Source: Deltaproteobacteria bacterium UBA1386 (GTDB lineage: Bacteria > Desulfobacterota > Syntrophorhabdia > Syntrophorhabdales > Syntrophorhabdaceae). From it: 48,801 nucleotides of DNA. The notes under the pieces are model-generated. The model did no database searches. It was not told the origin of the DNA and saw only the letters and a program-made list of their open reading frames with translations. Positions within the stretch are counted from its first letter, which is position 1, and the number at the start of each line of letters is the position of its first letter. Both the position numbers and the translations under genes were made by a program. The stretch is from contig DBQU01000112.1 in assembly GCA_002305765.1 (NCBI GenBank), positions 1 through 48,801 on the forward strand, given 5' to 3'. This document shows, in pieces, positions 7,387-14,262 of this stretch.

Positions 7387-9581
7387 CCAGGGAGAAAAAG
7401 GTAACCATCACAATCGACAACAGGAAAGTCGAAGCAAAGGCAAACATGACCATCCTCCAGGCGGCGCGGGAGAACAACATCGACATACCCTCGCTTTGCG
7501 CTCTGGAGCATCTGCCGTCCTACGGCGCATGCCGCCTGTGCGTTGTGGAGGTTGACGGGATACGGGGTTTTCCGACGTCCTGCACCACACCGGTGGAGGA
7601 CGGCATGGTGATCCGCACCGACACGGCGGAGGTGAGGACGCTCCGGCAGGAGGTCCTGAAACTCCTCTTGAGCGAGCATCCGGCAAGTTGCCTGTTCTGC
7701 GAGGAACAGACGGACTGTAAGAACTTCCAGGGGACGATCCGCAAGGTCGGTGTCACCACCGGCTGCCGCTATTGTCCCAACGACGATATGTGCGAGCTCC
7801 AGGAGATAACAAAGAAAGTGGGGCTCACGGAGACGTCCTACCCGGTCTATTACAGGAACTTCCCCGTCGAAAAGGAAGACCCTTTCTACGACAGGGACTA
7901 CAACCTGTGCCTCCTGTGTGGACGCTGTGTCAGGGTCTGCAACGACATACGCCTGAACGGGACCCTGAGCTTCAAGCAGCGCGGAAAGCTGACCACCATA
8001 GGGCCAGCCTTCGGACGCACCCATCTCGAGGCGGGCTGCGAGTTCTGCGGGGCCTGCGTCGCCGTGTGCCCGACGGGCGCGCTGTCGGCCAAGACCAGCA
8101 AGTGGGCGGGCAAACCCGACGAGATCGTGGAATCCACCTGTCCCTACTGTCCCGTCGGCTGTACCCTCGACCTCAAGGTGAAGGCGGGAGAGGTTGTCGA
8201 CGTCAGCGCCGATTACGATTCGCCGACCGAGCACGGGCTCATCTGTGTGAAGGGGCGCTTCGCGATCCCCGAGTACGTCCTGAGCCCCGACAGGCTCGCG
8301 CAGCCGACGATACTCAAGCCCGAGGGGTACGATCTCTTGCCCTGGGAGGGCGCCCTTGACGAAGCCGCGGCGAAGCTCAAGGCGGCCGGCCCGAAGGGGT
8401 CCTTCATCGTTGTCTCACCCCAGCTTTCCAATGAGGACCTTTTCGTGGCCCAGCGCTTCGCGAGAGAGGTCCTGGGGACGGAGGCGATCCTCTCGCCCGT
8501 CATGTTCGATCTCGGCAGTGACCTGAGGCCTTTCCTCGACCTTGCCGTGCTCTCGGAATCCGTGGACACCATAGACACGGCGGCGGGCATCCTGACCATC
8601 GGCCTCGACACCACGTACGGATTCACCCCCGTGGGCATTGCCGCCAAGAGGGCGGCCAAGCGGGGCGCCGTCCTGGTCACCGTAAGCACCGACGAATGCA
8701 ATCTCGACATGCTCTCCGAAGAGGCCGTCCAGTCCGACCCGGCAAAGTGGCCCGACTTCATGGAGGGTGTCATGAAGTCCATGTCCGGCAATGGGACCCG
8801 GAAGAAGGCGGCATCCTCCTTCTTCAAGAAGGGCGACAGGAACGTTCTCGTCATCGGGCCCGACGCTATATTCTCGGCCAGGCGCGGGGAGATTTTCGAG
8901 AGCGCCCTCACGATGAGGGACAGCCTCGGATGGAAGGTGATCGTATGCCATCCCTATACGAACCTCATGGGCATGCTTGCCATGGGCGCCTTTCCCGGTC
9001 TGAAACCGGGAGGTATGCGGTCGGACGGGGCGCTCAAGCTCAAAGACCCGGCGGCCGTCATCGACGTGAAGCAGAAATGGAAGGTCGGTTATTTCATTGG
9101 CGAGGTGCCCTCTCCTCAGATGCCCGGGTGCGATTACATCATCTATGAGAACGCCCTGCCCGCGCCTTCGGGGATCGATCCCGACCTCGTCCTTCCGGCG
9201 GCCCTGTTCACGGAGGCTCCGGGGACAACGATAAGCTGTGAGGGCAAGATCCTCGTTTTCAACAAGGCGTCGGCTCCCTTTGCCGACTCAAAGCCTGACT
9301 GGTGGATCATGTCGTCCATAGCGGAAAGGATGAAGAAGGGCGCCCTGAAATACGCTTCTCTCGCGGCCATACAATCGGAGATCAGGAAGTCCATTCCCGG
9401 CTTTTCGGGCAAGGACCGACGGGTCCCAAGGAAAAAGGTTGCCATGGAAGGCAAGGCGGCCGCGGCACGCAACCCCCATGGGGCGGGCCGGGTGATGACC
9501 CCCCTTGAGACCTTCCGCGGTGTGGCCCTTCACGATCATGTGGCCGGCATGAAGGCGATAGAAGAAAGGAGGCGCAAGTGA
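7383..9581 (+). CDS. NuoG-like multi-cluster iron-sulfur subunit without a catalytic site
   Basis: 732-residue electron wire. Visible in order: N-terminal [2Fe-2S] ferredoxin fold (cysteines within residues 39-70); the His-Cys3 cluster motif H-x3-C-x2-C-x5-C in SEHPASCLFCEEQTDC; an extra C-x2-C-x5-C pair region; two [4Fe-4S] ferredoxin motifs (CLLCGRCVRVC and CEFCGACVAVC); and a molybdopterin-oxidoreductase-type [4Fe-4S] motif, CPYCPVGC with a later Cys in LICVKGRF. The following roughly 450 residues resemble the degenerate molybdopterin fold of NuoG. I find no selenocysteine/cysteine active-site motif of formate dehydrogenases and no H-cluster motifs of [FeFe] hydrogenase. It therefore probably carries electrons between the NuoEF core and the Nfn-like subunits, as the NuoG domain of StnC does. 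ATGA overlap with its upstream neighbour and GTGA overlap downstream. Confidence 0.9.
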   Translation: MTREKKVTITIDNRKVEAKANMTILQAARENNIDIPSLCALEHLPSYGACRLCVVEVDGIRGFPTSCTTPVEDGMVIRTDTAEVRTLRQEVLKLLLSEHPASCLFCEEQTDCKNFQGTIRKVGVTTGCRYCPNDDMCELQEITKKVGLTETSYPVYYRNFPVEKEDPFYDRDYNLCLLCGRCVRVCNDIRLNGTLSFKQRGKLTTIGPAFGRTHLEAGCEFCGACVAVCPTGALSAKTSKWAGKPDEIVESTCPYCPVGCTLDLKVKAGEVVDVSADYDSPTEHGLICVKGRFAIPEYVLSPDRLAQPTILKPEGYDLLPWEGALDEAAAKLKAAGPKGSFIVVSPQLSNEDLFVAQRFAREVLGTEAILSPVMFDLGSDLRPFLDLAVLSESVDTIDTAAGILTIGLDTTYGFTPVGIAAKRAAKRGAVLVTVSTDECNLDMLSEEAVQSDPAKWPDFMEGVMKSMSGNGTRKKAASSFFKKGDRNVLVIGPDAIFSARRGEIFESALTMRDSLGWKVIVCHPYTNLMGMLAMGAFPGLKPGGMRSDGALKLKDPAAVIDVKQKWKVGYFIGEVPSPQMPGCDYIIYENALPAPSGIDPDLVLPAALFTEAPGTTISCEGKILVFNKASAPFADSKPDWWIMSSIAERMKKGALKYASLAAIQSEIRKSIPGFSGKDRRVPRKKVAMEGKAAAARNPHGAGRVMTPLETFRGVALHDHVAGMKAIEERRRK

Positions 9582-10435
9582 AGAAGGTCATAGAACGGTC
9601 GATGATCGTCCCCAATATGCATCTGCTCGTAGTCGAGGCACCCGAGATCGCCTCCAAGGTGAAGCCCGGACAGTTCGTCATTGTCCGGGGCGGCGACGAA
9701 GGCGAGCGCATCCCCCTCTCGGTGGCCGATTACGACACCGAGAAAGGGACTGTCTCGATAGTCTTCATGGAAGTTGGGGCCTCGACGGCGGCTCTCGCGC
9801 GGCTCAACGCCGGGGACGCGGTGGCGACCTGCGTGGGCCCCCTGGGCAACGCGACAACCATCGATACATTCGGAGATGTCCTGCTGGTGGGAGGGTGTTA
9901 CGGGATAGGGAGCCTCTATCCCGTGGCAAAGGAGTTGAAGGCGAAGGGGAACAAAGTGAGCGTCGTGCTCGAGGCCAGGAGTTCCTACCTGATCTACTGG
10001 CTCAACAAGTATGTCCCGCTGGCCGAGAAGGTCTACACCATCACGCGGGACGGGAGTCTGGGTCAGAAAGGCCACATCAGCCGCCTGCCCGACGTCATAC
10101 ACGGCATGCCCCGGAAGCCCGACAGGATAATCGTCAATGGATGCACCTATCTTATGGCGCACACGTCGGAGGTCACGAAAGACCTTGACATACCGGTCGT
10201 CGTTAACCTTAATCCTATCATGATCGATGGCACCGGGATGTGCGGTGTGTGCCGGGTCACCGTCGCGGGCCAGATGAAGTTCGCCTGCGTTGACGGTCCC
10301 GAGTTCGACGGACACGACATTGACTGGAAGGAATTTCTCGCGCGCAGGAAGGCGTACGTGACGGAAGAGGCCATGTTCTTCCGCAGGAGCGACGCACCCG
10401 CGCATAACGAAGGGAAGTGTGCCTGGCATGAATGA
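9578..10435 (+). CDS. NfnA-like FAD/[2Fe-2S] subunit with altered NAD site
   Basis: 285-residue protein of the ferredoxin-NADP reductase fold, related to NfnA, SudB and PyrK. The FAD-binding segment RIPLSVADYD and the C-terminal [2Fe-2S] motif (GMCGVCRV with FACVDGPEFDG) are intact and match the fused paralogue at 19277. The two nucleotide-binding motifs are not: the paralogue's GGGVGVAPV is GGCYGIGSL here (near residue 104), and its GIGPVIMMKA is NGCTYLMAHT (near 186). FAD and cluster binding therefore look preserved while NAD(H) binding looks lost or changed. It starts at a GTG preceded by AAAGGAGG and overlaps the NuoG-like stop. It may be an electron adaptor to the GltD-like subunit rather than a free NADH oxidoreductase. 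Confidence 0.88.
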   Translation: MKKVIERSMIVPNMHLLVVEAPEIASKVKPGQFVIVRGGDEGERIPLSVADYDTEKGTVSIVFMEVGASTAALARLNAGDAVATCVGPLGNATTIDTFGDVLLVGGCYGIGSLYPVAKELKAKGNKVSVVLEARSSYLIYWLNKYVPLAEKVYTITRDGSLGQKGHISRLPDVIHGMPRKPDRIIVNGCTYLMAHTSEVTKDLDIPVVVNLNPIMIDGTGMCGVCRVTVAGQMKFACVDGPEFDGHDIDWKEFLARRKAYVTEEAMFFRRSDAPAHNEGKCAWHE

Positions 10436-11852
10436 AGAAAAGACCCAAGAAAAGGCAAGCAAGATAGACCTCAACCGCAGAGACATGCCGAGGCAGTCTC
10501 CGGAAATGAGGCGGAACAATTTCGATGAGGTGGCGCTGGGCTACACCGAGGAACTGGCGCGGGCGGAGGCCTCGCGCTGTCTCCAGTGCAAGAAGCCGCG
10601 GTGCGTCACGGGTTGCCCCGTCGAGATAGACATCCCCGGTTTTATCGGGTGTATCACGAGGGGCGATTTCAAGGGGGGCATAAAGAAACTGAAAGAGAAG
10701 AACTGCCTGCCCGCGGTTTCGGGGCGGGTCTGCCCCCAGGAATCCCAGTGCGAGTCGAAGTGCGTCCTCGGCAACAAGAAGGCGGAGATCGCCATCGGCC
10801 GCCTTGAACGCTTTCTTGCCGACTGGGAGGCGGGGCAGGGCAAAGTGGACCTGCCGCCCAGGGCAAAGTCTACAGGCAAGAAGGTGGCTGTCGTAGGTTC
10901 CGGTCCGGCGGGGCTCACCGTCGCAGGCGACCTCATCCTCCTCGGCCATGAAGTGACAATCTTCGAGGCGCTTCATAAGGCCGGCGGAGTCCTCGTCTAC
11001 GGTATCCCGGAGTTCCGTCTGCCCAAGGCGATCGTTCAACGGGAAGTGGATTACCTGAAGGCCCTCGGGGTGGAGGTGTTCACCGACTTCGTCGTAGGAA
11101 AGACGAGGTCCATAGACGAACTGCTCGAGGAGTTCGATGCGGTCTTCGTGGGGACCGGGGCGGGGCTTCCCTGGTTCATGAACATTCCCGGCGAGAACCT
11201 GAACGGCGTTTATTCGGCGAACGAGTACCTGACGCGCATGAACCTCATGAAGGGCTACCTCTATCCGAAGTCGTCTACACCGGTCAAGAAGCATGTGAAG
11301 GTCGCGGTGGTCGGCGGCGGCAACGTGGCGATGGACTCCGCCCGGACGGCCCTGCGCATGGGCGCCGCGGAGTCGCACATAGTCTACCGGCGTTCCCATG
11401 CCGAGCTCCCGGCGCGTGCCGAAGAGGCGGAGAATGCCGAAGAAGAAGGCGTGATCTTCGATCTGCTTACCCTGCCGCTCGCCTACATAGGCGACGAGAA
11501 TGGCTGGGTCAAGGAAATCGAATGTATTCAGATGGAACTTGGCGAGCCCGATGCGTCGGGACGACGCACCCCCGTCGAGAAGAAGGGTTCCAATTTCCGG
11601 ATGCAGACGGACGCGGTGGTATGCGCCATAGGGAACAGCCCCAATCCCCTGGTGCCGGCGACTACGCCGGGCCTTGACACGACGAAACGGGGAACGCTCG
11701 TTGCCGACCCCGAGACGGGAAAAACGACCCGCGACAGGGTGTGGGCGGGAGGCGACATTGTGACCGGTGCGGCGACGGTCATCCTCGCCATGGGGGCCGG
11801 CAGGAAGGCGGCCCGCGCCATACACGAGTACCTGACGACGGGAAAACAGTGA
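10428..11852 (+). CDS. NfnB/GltD-like NADPH-binding subunit with altered cluster ligand
   Basis: 474-residue iron-sulfur flavoprotein of the glutamate synthase small-subunit family. The N-terminal twin-cluster domain has C-x2-C-x4-C-x3-C (CLQCKKPRCVTGC, near residue 50). The second motif, C-x3-C-x5-C-x3-C in the family, reads SGRVCPQESQCESKC, with Ser98 in place of the first Cys. A Cys appears five residues earlier, at 93, where the paralogue has Ser. FAD binding is shown by GSGPAGLTVAG and the NADPH fold by GGGNVAMDSAR with a downstream YRRS. GltD-type proteins next to NuoG domains occur in StnC, where this module handles NADPH. The ATG at 10428 is chosen because AAGGGAAG precedes it; an upstream GTG at 10419 is possible. 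Last gene of the operon; no strong terminator follows. Confidence 0.9.
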   Translation: MNEEKTQEKASKIDLNRRDMPRQSPEMRRNNFDEVALGYTEELARAEASRCLQCKKPRCVTGCPVEIDIPGFIGCITRGDFKGGIKKLKEKNCLPAVSGRVCPQESQCESKCVLGNKKAEIAIGRLERFLADWEAGQGKVDLPPRAKSTGKKVAVVGSGPAGLTVAGDLILLGHEVTIFEALHKAGGVLVYGIPEFRLPKAIVQREVDYLKALGVEVFTDFVVGKTRSIDELLEEFDAVFVGTGAGLPWFMNIPGENLNGVYSANEYLTRMNLMKGYLYPKSSTPVKKHVKVAVVGGGNVAMDSARTALRMGAAESHIVYRRSHAELPARAEEAENAEEEGVIFDLLTLPLAYIGDENGWVKEIECIQMELGEPDASGRRTPVEKKGSNFRMQTDAVVCAIGNSPNPLVPATTPGLDTTKRGTLVADPETGKTTRDRVWAGGDIVTGAATVILAMGAGRKAARAIHEYLTTGKQ

Positions 11853-12312
11853 AACACAGCTTGAGCCGCTTGAACAGCTCGAGCGTGGAGAAGACAAGAA
11901 AGGGGAATACGGTTTGGACTGCTTGAGCCGTTCGAACCGCTTGAACGTGCAGAGGACGTAGAGACCGTCATTCTATTCTTTGTGTCCAATGTGTTCAGTC
12001 GCGACGCGACGTTATGGAACGTGGGGGGGCGCGAAGACACCGGGGCTCGCGATGATGGGCCGCGGCTGTTGCACGAGGGGGGTTTTTATATACGCGCTGT
12101 CATGCGTTCAAGCGGTTCGAGCGGCTCAGGCAAAAACCGGCCGCATGTCACAGGTCACACGTCACAAGTCTAAAGGCAAAAAAAGATCCGCTGCCCGCTC
12201 CGCGCGGGTCAGTGATTGTGTTGACAACCCATCCCCTTTCGCCGTCTAATTTTCGCAACTCGCAACTCGCAACTCGCAACTCGCAACTCGCAACTCGCAA
12301 CGGTCTTTGTCT
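11853..12312. other. Repeat-rich intergenic region, no gene
   Basis: I see no credible coding sequence here. The region holds three clusters of the 9-bp-phased motif related to GCTTGAACC / GGTTCAAGC (11859-11885, 11921-11947, 12106-12130), followed by heptamer element 1 (12147-12302). A small hairpin (CCCGC/GCGGG) lies near 12196-12210. The three-prime ends of the transhydrogenase operon and of the convergent cheD gene meet here, so the repeats may take part in transcription ending or mRNA decay. Confidence 0.6.
12147..12302. repeat. Heptamer-armed intergenic element 1
   Basis: Left arm: GTCACAG, GTCACAC, GTCACAA, GTCTAAA (12147-12174), an exact 7-bp period. The core of about 79 bp begins GGCAAAAAAAG. 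Right arm: six exact copies of CGCAACT plus one partial copy (12254-12302). The right arm ends 11 bases before the cheD stop codon. Unlike elements 2 and 3, the two arms are not complementary. The core contains TCAGTGATTGTGTTGACAA, which resembles a stretch of element 3 in reverse orientation. Confidence 0.75.
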
Positions 12313-12909
12313 TCACCATATATCCGGCGTCGTTCCCTCGTCGAGGTGGCGCTTGAGTTCCCGTTTCCAGTATTCCTTGTCCCTCGCACCGAGACCCTGA
12401 AGCGAGACCTTCCTGATCTTTCTGATGTAGAGGGCATAATCGTGGGTGTCGAAATGGACCACCCTGCCGAGATCTCCGCCCAGGTCCGAGGAGACTATGG
12501 CGATGCCGTCGTTGCGGAGGAACTCCTGGATAAAGGCGCAATTCACTCTGCCGACGCACCGGAAATTGTCCTCATCTTTCTGCGTCTTGAGCAGCGAACT
12601 GCCCCCGCAGACCTTTGCCTTGAGGTACCTGCGCTGGGCGCCGAGCTTCAACATGCCGTTTATGATGATCTCCATGGCGTGCACACCATACCGGCCCGCC
12701 TCGGAGAGGACGAGCGGCACATCGTCGGTGTAGCGCTTCGTGCTGAGCAGGAAGTGGTTCATCCCTACGACCCGGTTGACCGGGTCATAGAGGCACGCGG
12801 AGACGCAGGAGCCGAGAAGGGTGGATATCCTGACCTTCTTGTCTGTCACAAAATAATCGCCGGGAAACAAGACGACCCGCTTCCCGTAAGATTCCTCGCG
12901 GACTATCAT
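12313..12909 (-). CDS. cheD: Chemoreceptor glutamine deamidase CheD
   Basis: 198-residue CheD, which deamidates specific glutamines of chemoreceptors and interacts with CheC/CheY in chemotaxis adaptation. The family core is clear: LLGSCVSACLYDP contains the nucleophile Cys, MNHFLL the catalytic His, and the later conserved stretch is AKVCGGSSLL. A Ser/Thr pair lies five and six residues before the Cys, where the third catalytic residue is expected. A C-terminal extension of about 30 charged residues is present. Transcribed leftward, convergent with the transhydrogenase operon; AGGTGG lies about ten bases upstream of the start. No other chemotaxis gene lies in the window, so its receptors are encoded elsewhere, or it modifies other targets. 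Confidence 0.88.
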   Translation of the reverse strand: MIVREESYGKRVVLFPGDYFVTDKKVRISTLLGSCVSACLYDPVNRVVGMNHFLLSTKRYTDDVPLVLSEAGRYGVHAMEIIINGMLKLGAQRRYLKAKVCGGSSLLKTQKDEDNFRCVGRVNCAFIQEFLRNDGIAIVSSDLGGDLGRVVHFDTHDYALYIRKIRKVSLQGLGARDKEYWKRELKRHLDEGTTPDIW

Positions 12910-13013
12910 TTCTCATTGCCACCTTTACCTCCACCCTGCAGGAGCCCCCGGAACTGTACCCCTGCACACTAGTAATCGGCTGACCGGCGGGAAGCTTAAA
13001 CGGCGAAAATAAT

Positions 13014-13142
13014 GTTTTAGGTTTCAAGTTTTAGGTTTTAAGTAAAAGGAGCCGGGATGGCAGAGGAAGACAGCCGTGGCCTTGCAATCATGACCACCGC
13101 GTAATAGTATTGAACTTAAAACGTAACACCTAAAACTCAAAA
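13014..13142. repeat. Heptamer-armed inverted element 2
   Basis: Left arm of five 7-bp units (GTTTTAG, GTTTCAA, GTTTTAG, GTTTTAA, GTAAAAG; 13014-13048), core of about 66 bp, and right arm of four 7-bp units (CTTAAAA, CGTAACA, CCTAAAA, CTCAAAA; 13115-13142). The right arm is roughly the reverse complement of the left, so the whole can fold as a long imperfect hairpin. It lies between the divergent cheD and flavin-reductase genes and probably overlaps the leader or promoter of the latter. Confidence 0.75.
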
Positions 13143-13159
13143 CATCTTTCGGAGGTTCC

Positions 13160-13666
13160 ATGGAGAGCGTGTTTACGGAGACGAAGGCGGAGGATATCGG
13201 GCGCAACCCTTTCAGACTTATCGGGGCGGACTGGATGCTGATCACGGCGGGTACGAAGGATTCCTTCAACACGATGACCGGCGCCTGGGGCGGTTTCGGC
13301 ATTGTGTGGGACAAACGCGTCGCCATATGTCTCGTTCGTCCGACCCGCTATACCTATGAATTCATGGAGCGTTCATGGTCGTTCAGCCTGTGCTTCTTCG
13401 ATGAGCAGTACCGTGACGCCCTGACCTACTGCGGGACAACGTCGGGCAGGGACGTGAACAAGGTCGCCGAAGCGGGTCTCACCCCCGTCTTCGGCGAGGA
13501 CACGACCTACTTCGCTGAGGCGCGCCTCGTCATCGAGTGCAGGAAGATCTACCGCCAGGACATAGAGCCTCAGAACTTCCTCGCACCGGAGATAGACGGC
13601 TTCTACCCGAAAAAGGACTACCACAGGATGTACGTGGGCGAGATCATCCGCTGCCTGTCGAGGTAG
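13160..13666 (+). CDS. Flavin reductase-like FMN-binding protein
   Basis: 168-residue protein of the flavin-reductase-like (DIM6/NTAB, split-barrel FMN-binding) family. Typical features are the N-terminal PF(R)LIGADWMLITAG strand, the segment FNTMTGAWGGFGIVW and the RPTRYTYEFME motif, in the order seen in anaerobe homologues annotated as flavin reductase or flavoredoxin-like. It should bind FMN and transfer electrons between NAD(P)H or an iron-sulfur protein and a small acceptor; the partner is unknown. GGAGG sits directly upstream of the ATG. It stands alone, with repeat element 2 upstream. It has no signal peptide, so it is cytoplasmic. Confidence 0.83.
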   Translation: MESVFTETKAEDIGRNPFRLIGADWMLITAGTKDSFNTMTGAWGGFGIVWDKRVAICLVRPTRYTYEFMERSWSFSLCFFDEQYRDALTYCGTTSGRDVNKVAEAGLTPVFGEDTTYFAEARLVIECRKIYRQDIEPQNFLAPEIDGFYPKKDYHRMYVGEIIRCLSR

Positions 13667-13763
13667 GAGAAACGGGAATCTCCCCGTGTCCTATCCGGTC
13701 TTAGAGCCCTCACCACTTCACCCCGGTCTGCCCTGCCCTCCCAATCCCCGACCCAGCCGGGTC

Positions 13764-13792
13764 TTGACAGCAGGCACAGGTTGTATTATAGT
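13764..13792 (+). promoter_or_regulatory. Sigma70-type promoter of the arsR-polyferredoxin pair
   Basis: TTGACA (13764-13769), a 17-base spacer and TATAGT (13787-13792). The next bases contain TTGCG and CGCAA half-sites 14 bases apart (near 13791-13816). These overlap the expected transcription start and could be an operator for the encoded ArsR-type repressor; that is inference. The AAGGAG ribosome site follows at 13827. Confidence 0.65.
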
Positions 13793-13838
13793 TGCGATAT
13801 CATGAAACTACGCAATTAGGAAATTGAAGGAGATGGTC

Positions 13839-14198
13839 ATGAGGCTTGAGGAGGAAATGGAGGTGTTCGAGTTGCAGGCTGAGGTGTGCCTGGCGCTGGG
13901 GAATCCGCGGCGGCTGCAGATACTGGGCCTGCTGAAGGAGGGGGAAAGGTCCGTGGCGCAGATGCTGGAAAGGATGGGGATAAACAAAGCGAACCTGTCC
14001 CAGCATCTCGCGGTTCTGAGACAGAAAGGGCTCGTCATATCCAGGAGGGAGGGCGGGGCGGTGTACTACAGGCTCGCAAGTCCGAGGATAACTGAGGCTT
14101 GCTCGATAATGCGCGAGGTGCTGCTGGAAACCTTGCGGAGTAGAGAGCGCATTTCCCGAAGCATGCTTGAAGGGATGGGAACTGTGGGAGAGGGATAG
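13839..14198 (+). CDS. ArsR/SmtB-family transcriptional regulator
   Basis: 119-residue winged-helix regulator. The DNA-binding core is typical: LGNPRRLQILGLLKEGERSV, then a recognition helix ANLSQHLAVLRQKGLV and a wing REGGAVYYRL. N-terminal residues are acidic and probably extend the dimer helix. The only cysteines are in EVCLALGN and EACSIM; there is no CVC metal motif as in classical ArsR/CadC, so the ligand may be a redox signal, a sulfur species or an atypical metal. The ATG at 13839 is chosen because AAGGAG lies six bases upstream; the longer frame begins with a TTG. The stop lies inside a run of ATAGGA-type repeats leading to the polyferredoxin gene, which it probably controls. Confidence 0.88.
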   Translation: MRLEEEMEVFELQAEVCLALGNPRRLQILGLLKEGERSVAQMLERMGINKANLSQHLAVLRQKGLVISRREGGAVYYRLASPRITEACSIMREVLLETLRSRERISRSMLEGMGTVGEG

Positions 14199-14250
14199 GA
14201 CGTATAGGAGTTGATAGGAGGACCGATAGGACATATGGGACCTATAGGAC
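14187..14250 (+). repeat. Degenerate ATAGGA tandem array
   Basis: Seven imperfect units of about 9-12 bp ending in ATAGGA or a near variant (GGGATAGGA, CGTATAGGA, GTTGATAGGA, and so on) run from the arsR stop codon to the ribosome site of the next gene. Each unit contains AGGA or GGGA, so the array could offer multiple weak ribosome sites. Neighbouring units differ, suggesting an old or fast-changing repeat. Confidence 0.6.
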
Positions 14251-14262
14251 TTGGAGGGAGTT

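Noticed and set aside
7383..9581. Annotation as formate dehydrogenase alpha subunit
   Set aside because: No Cys/Sec active-site motif and a shortened, degenerate molybdopterin-like domain. NuoG-like is the better fit.
12254..12302. CRISPR-like array
   Set aside because: The repeats are 7 bp and directly adjacent, with no spacers. It is a tandem array, not CRISPR.
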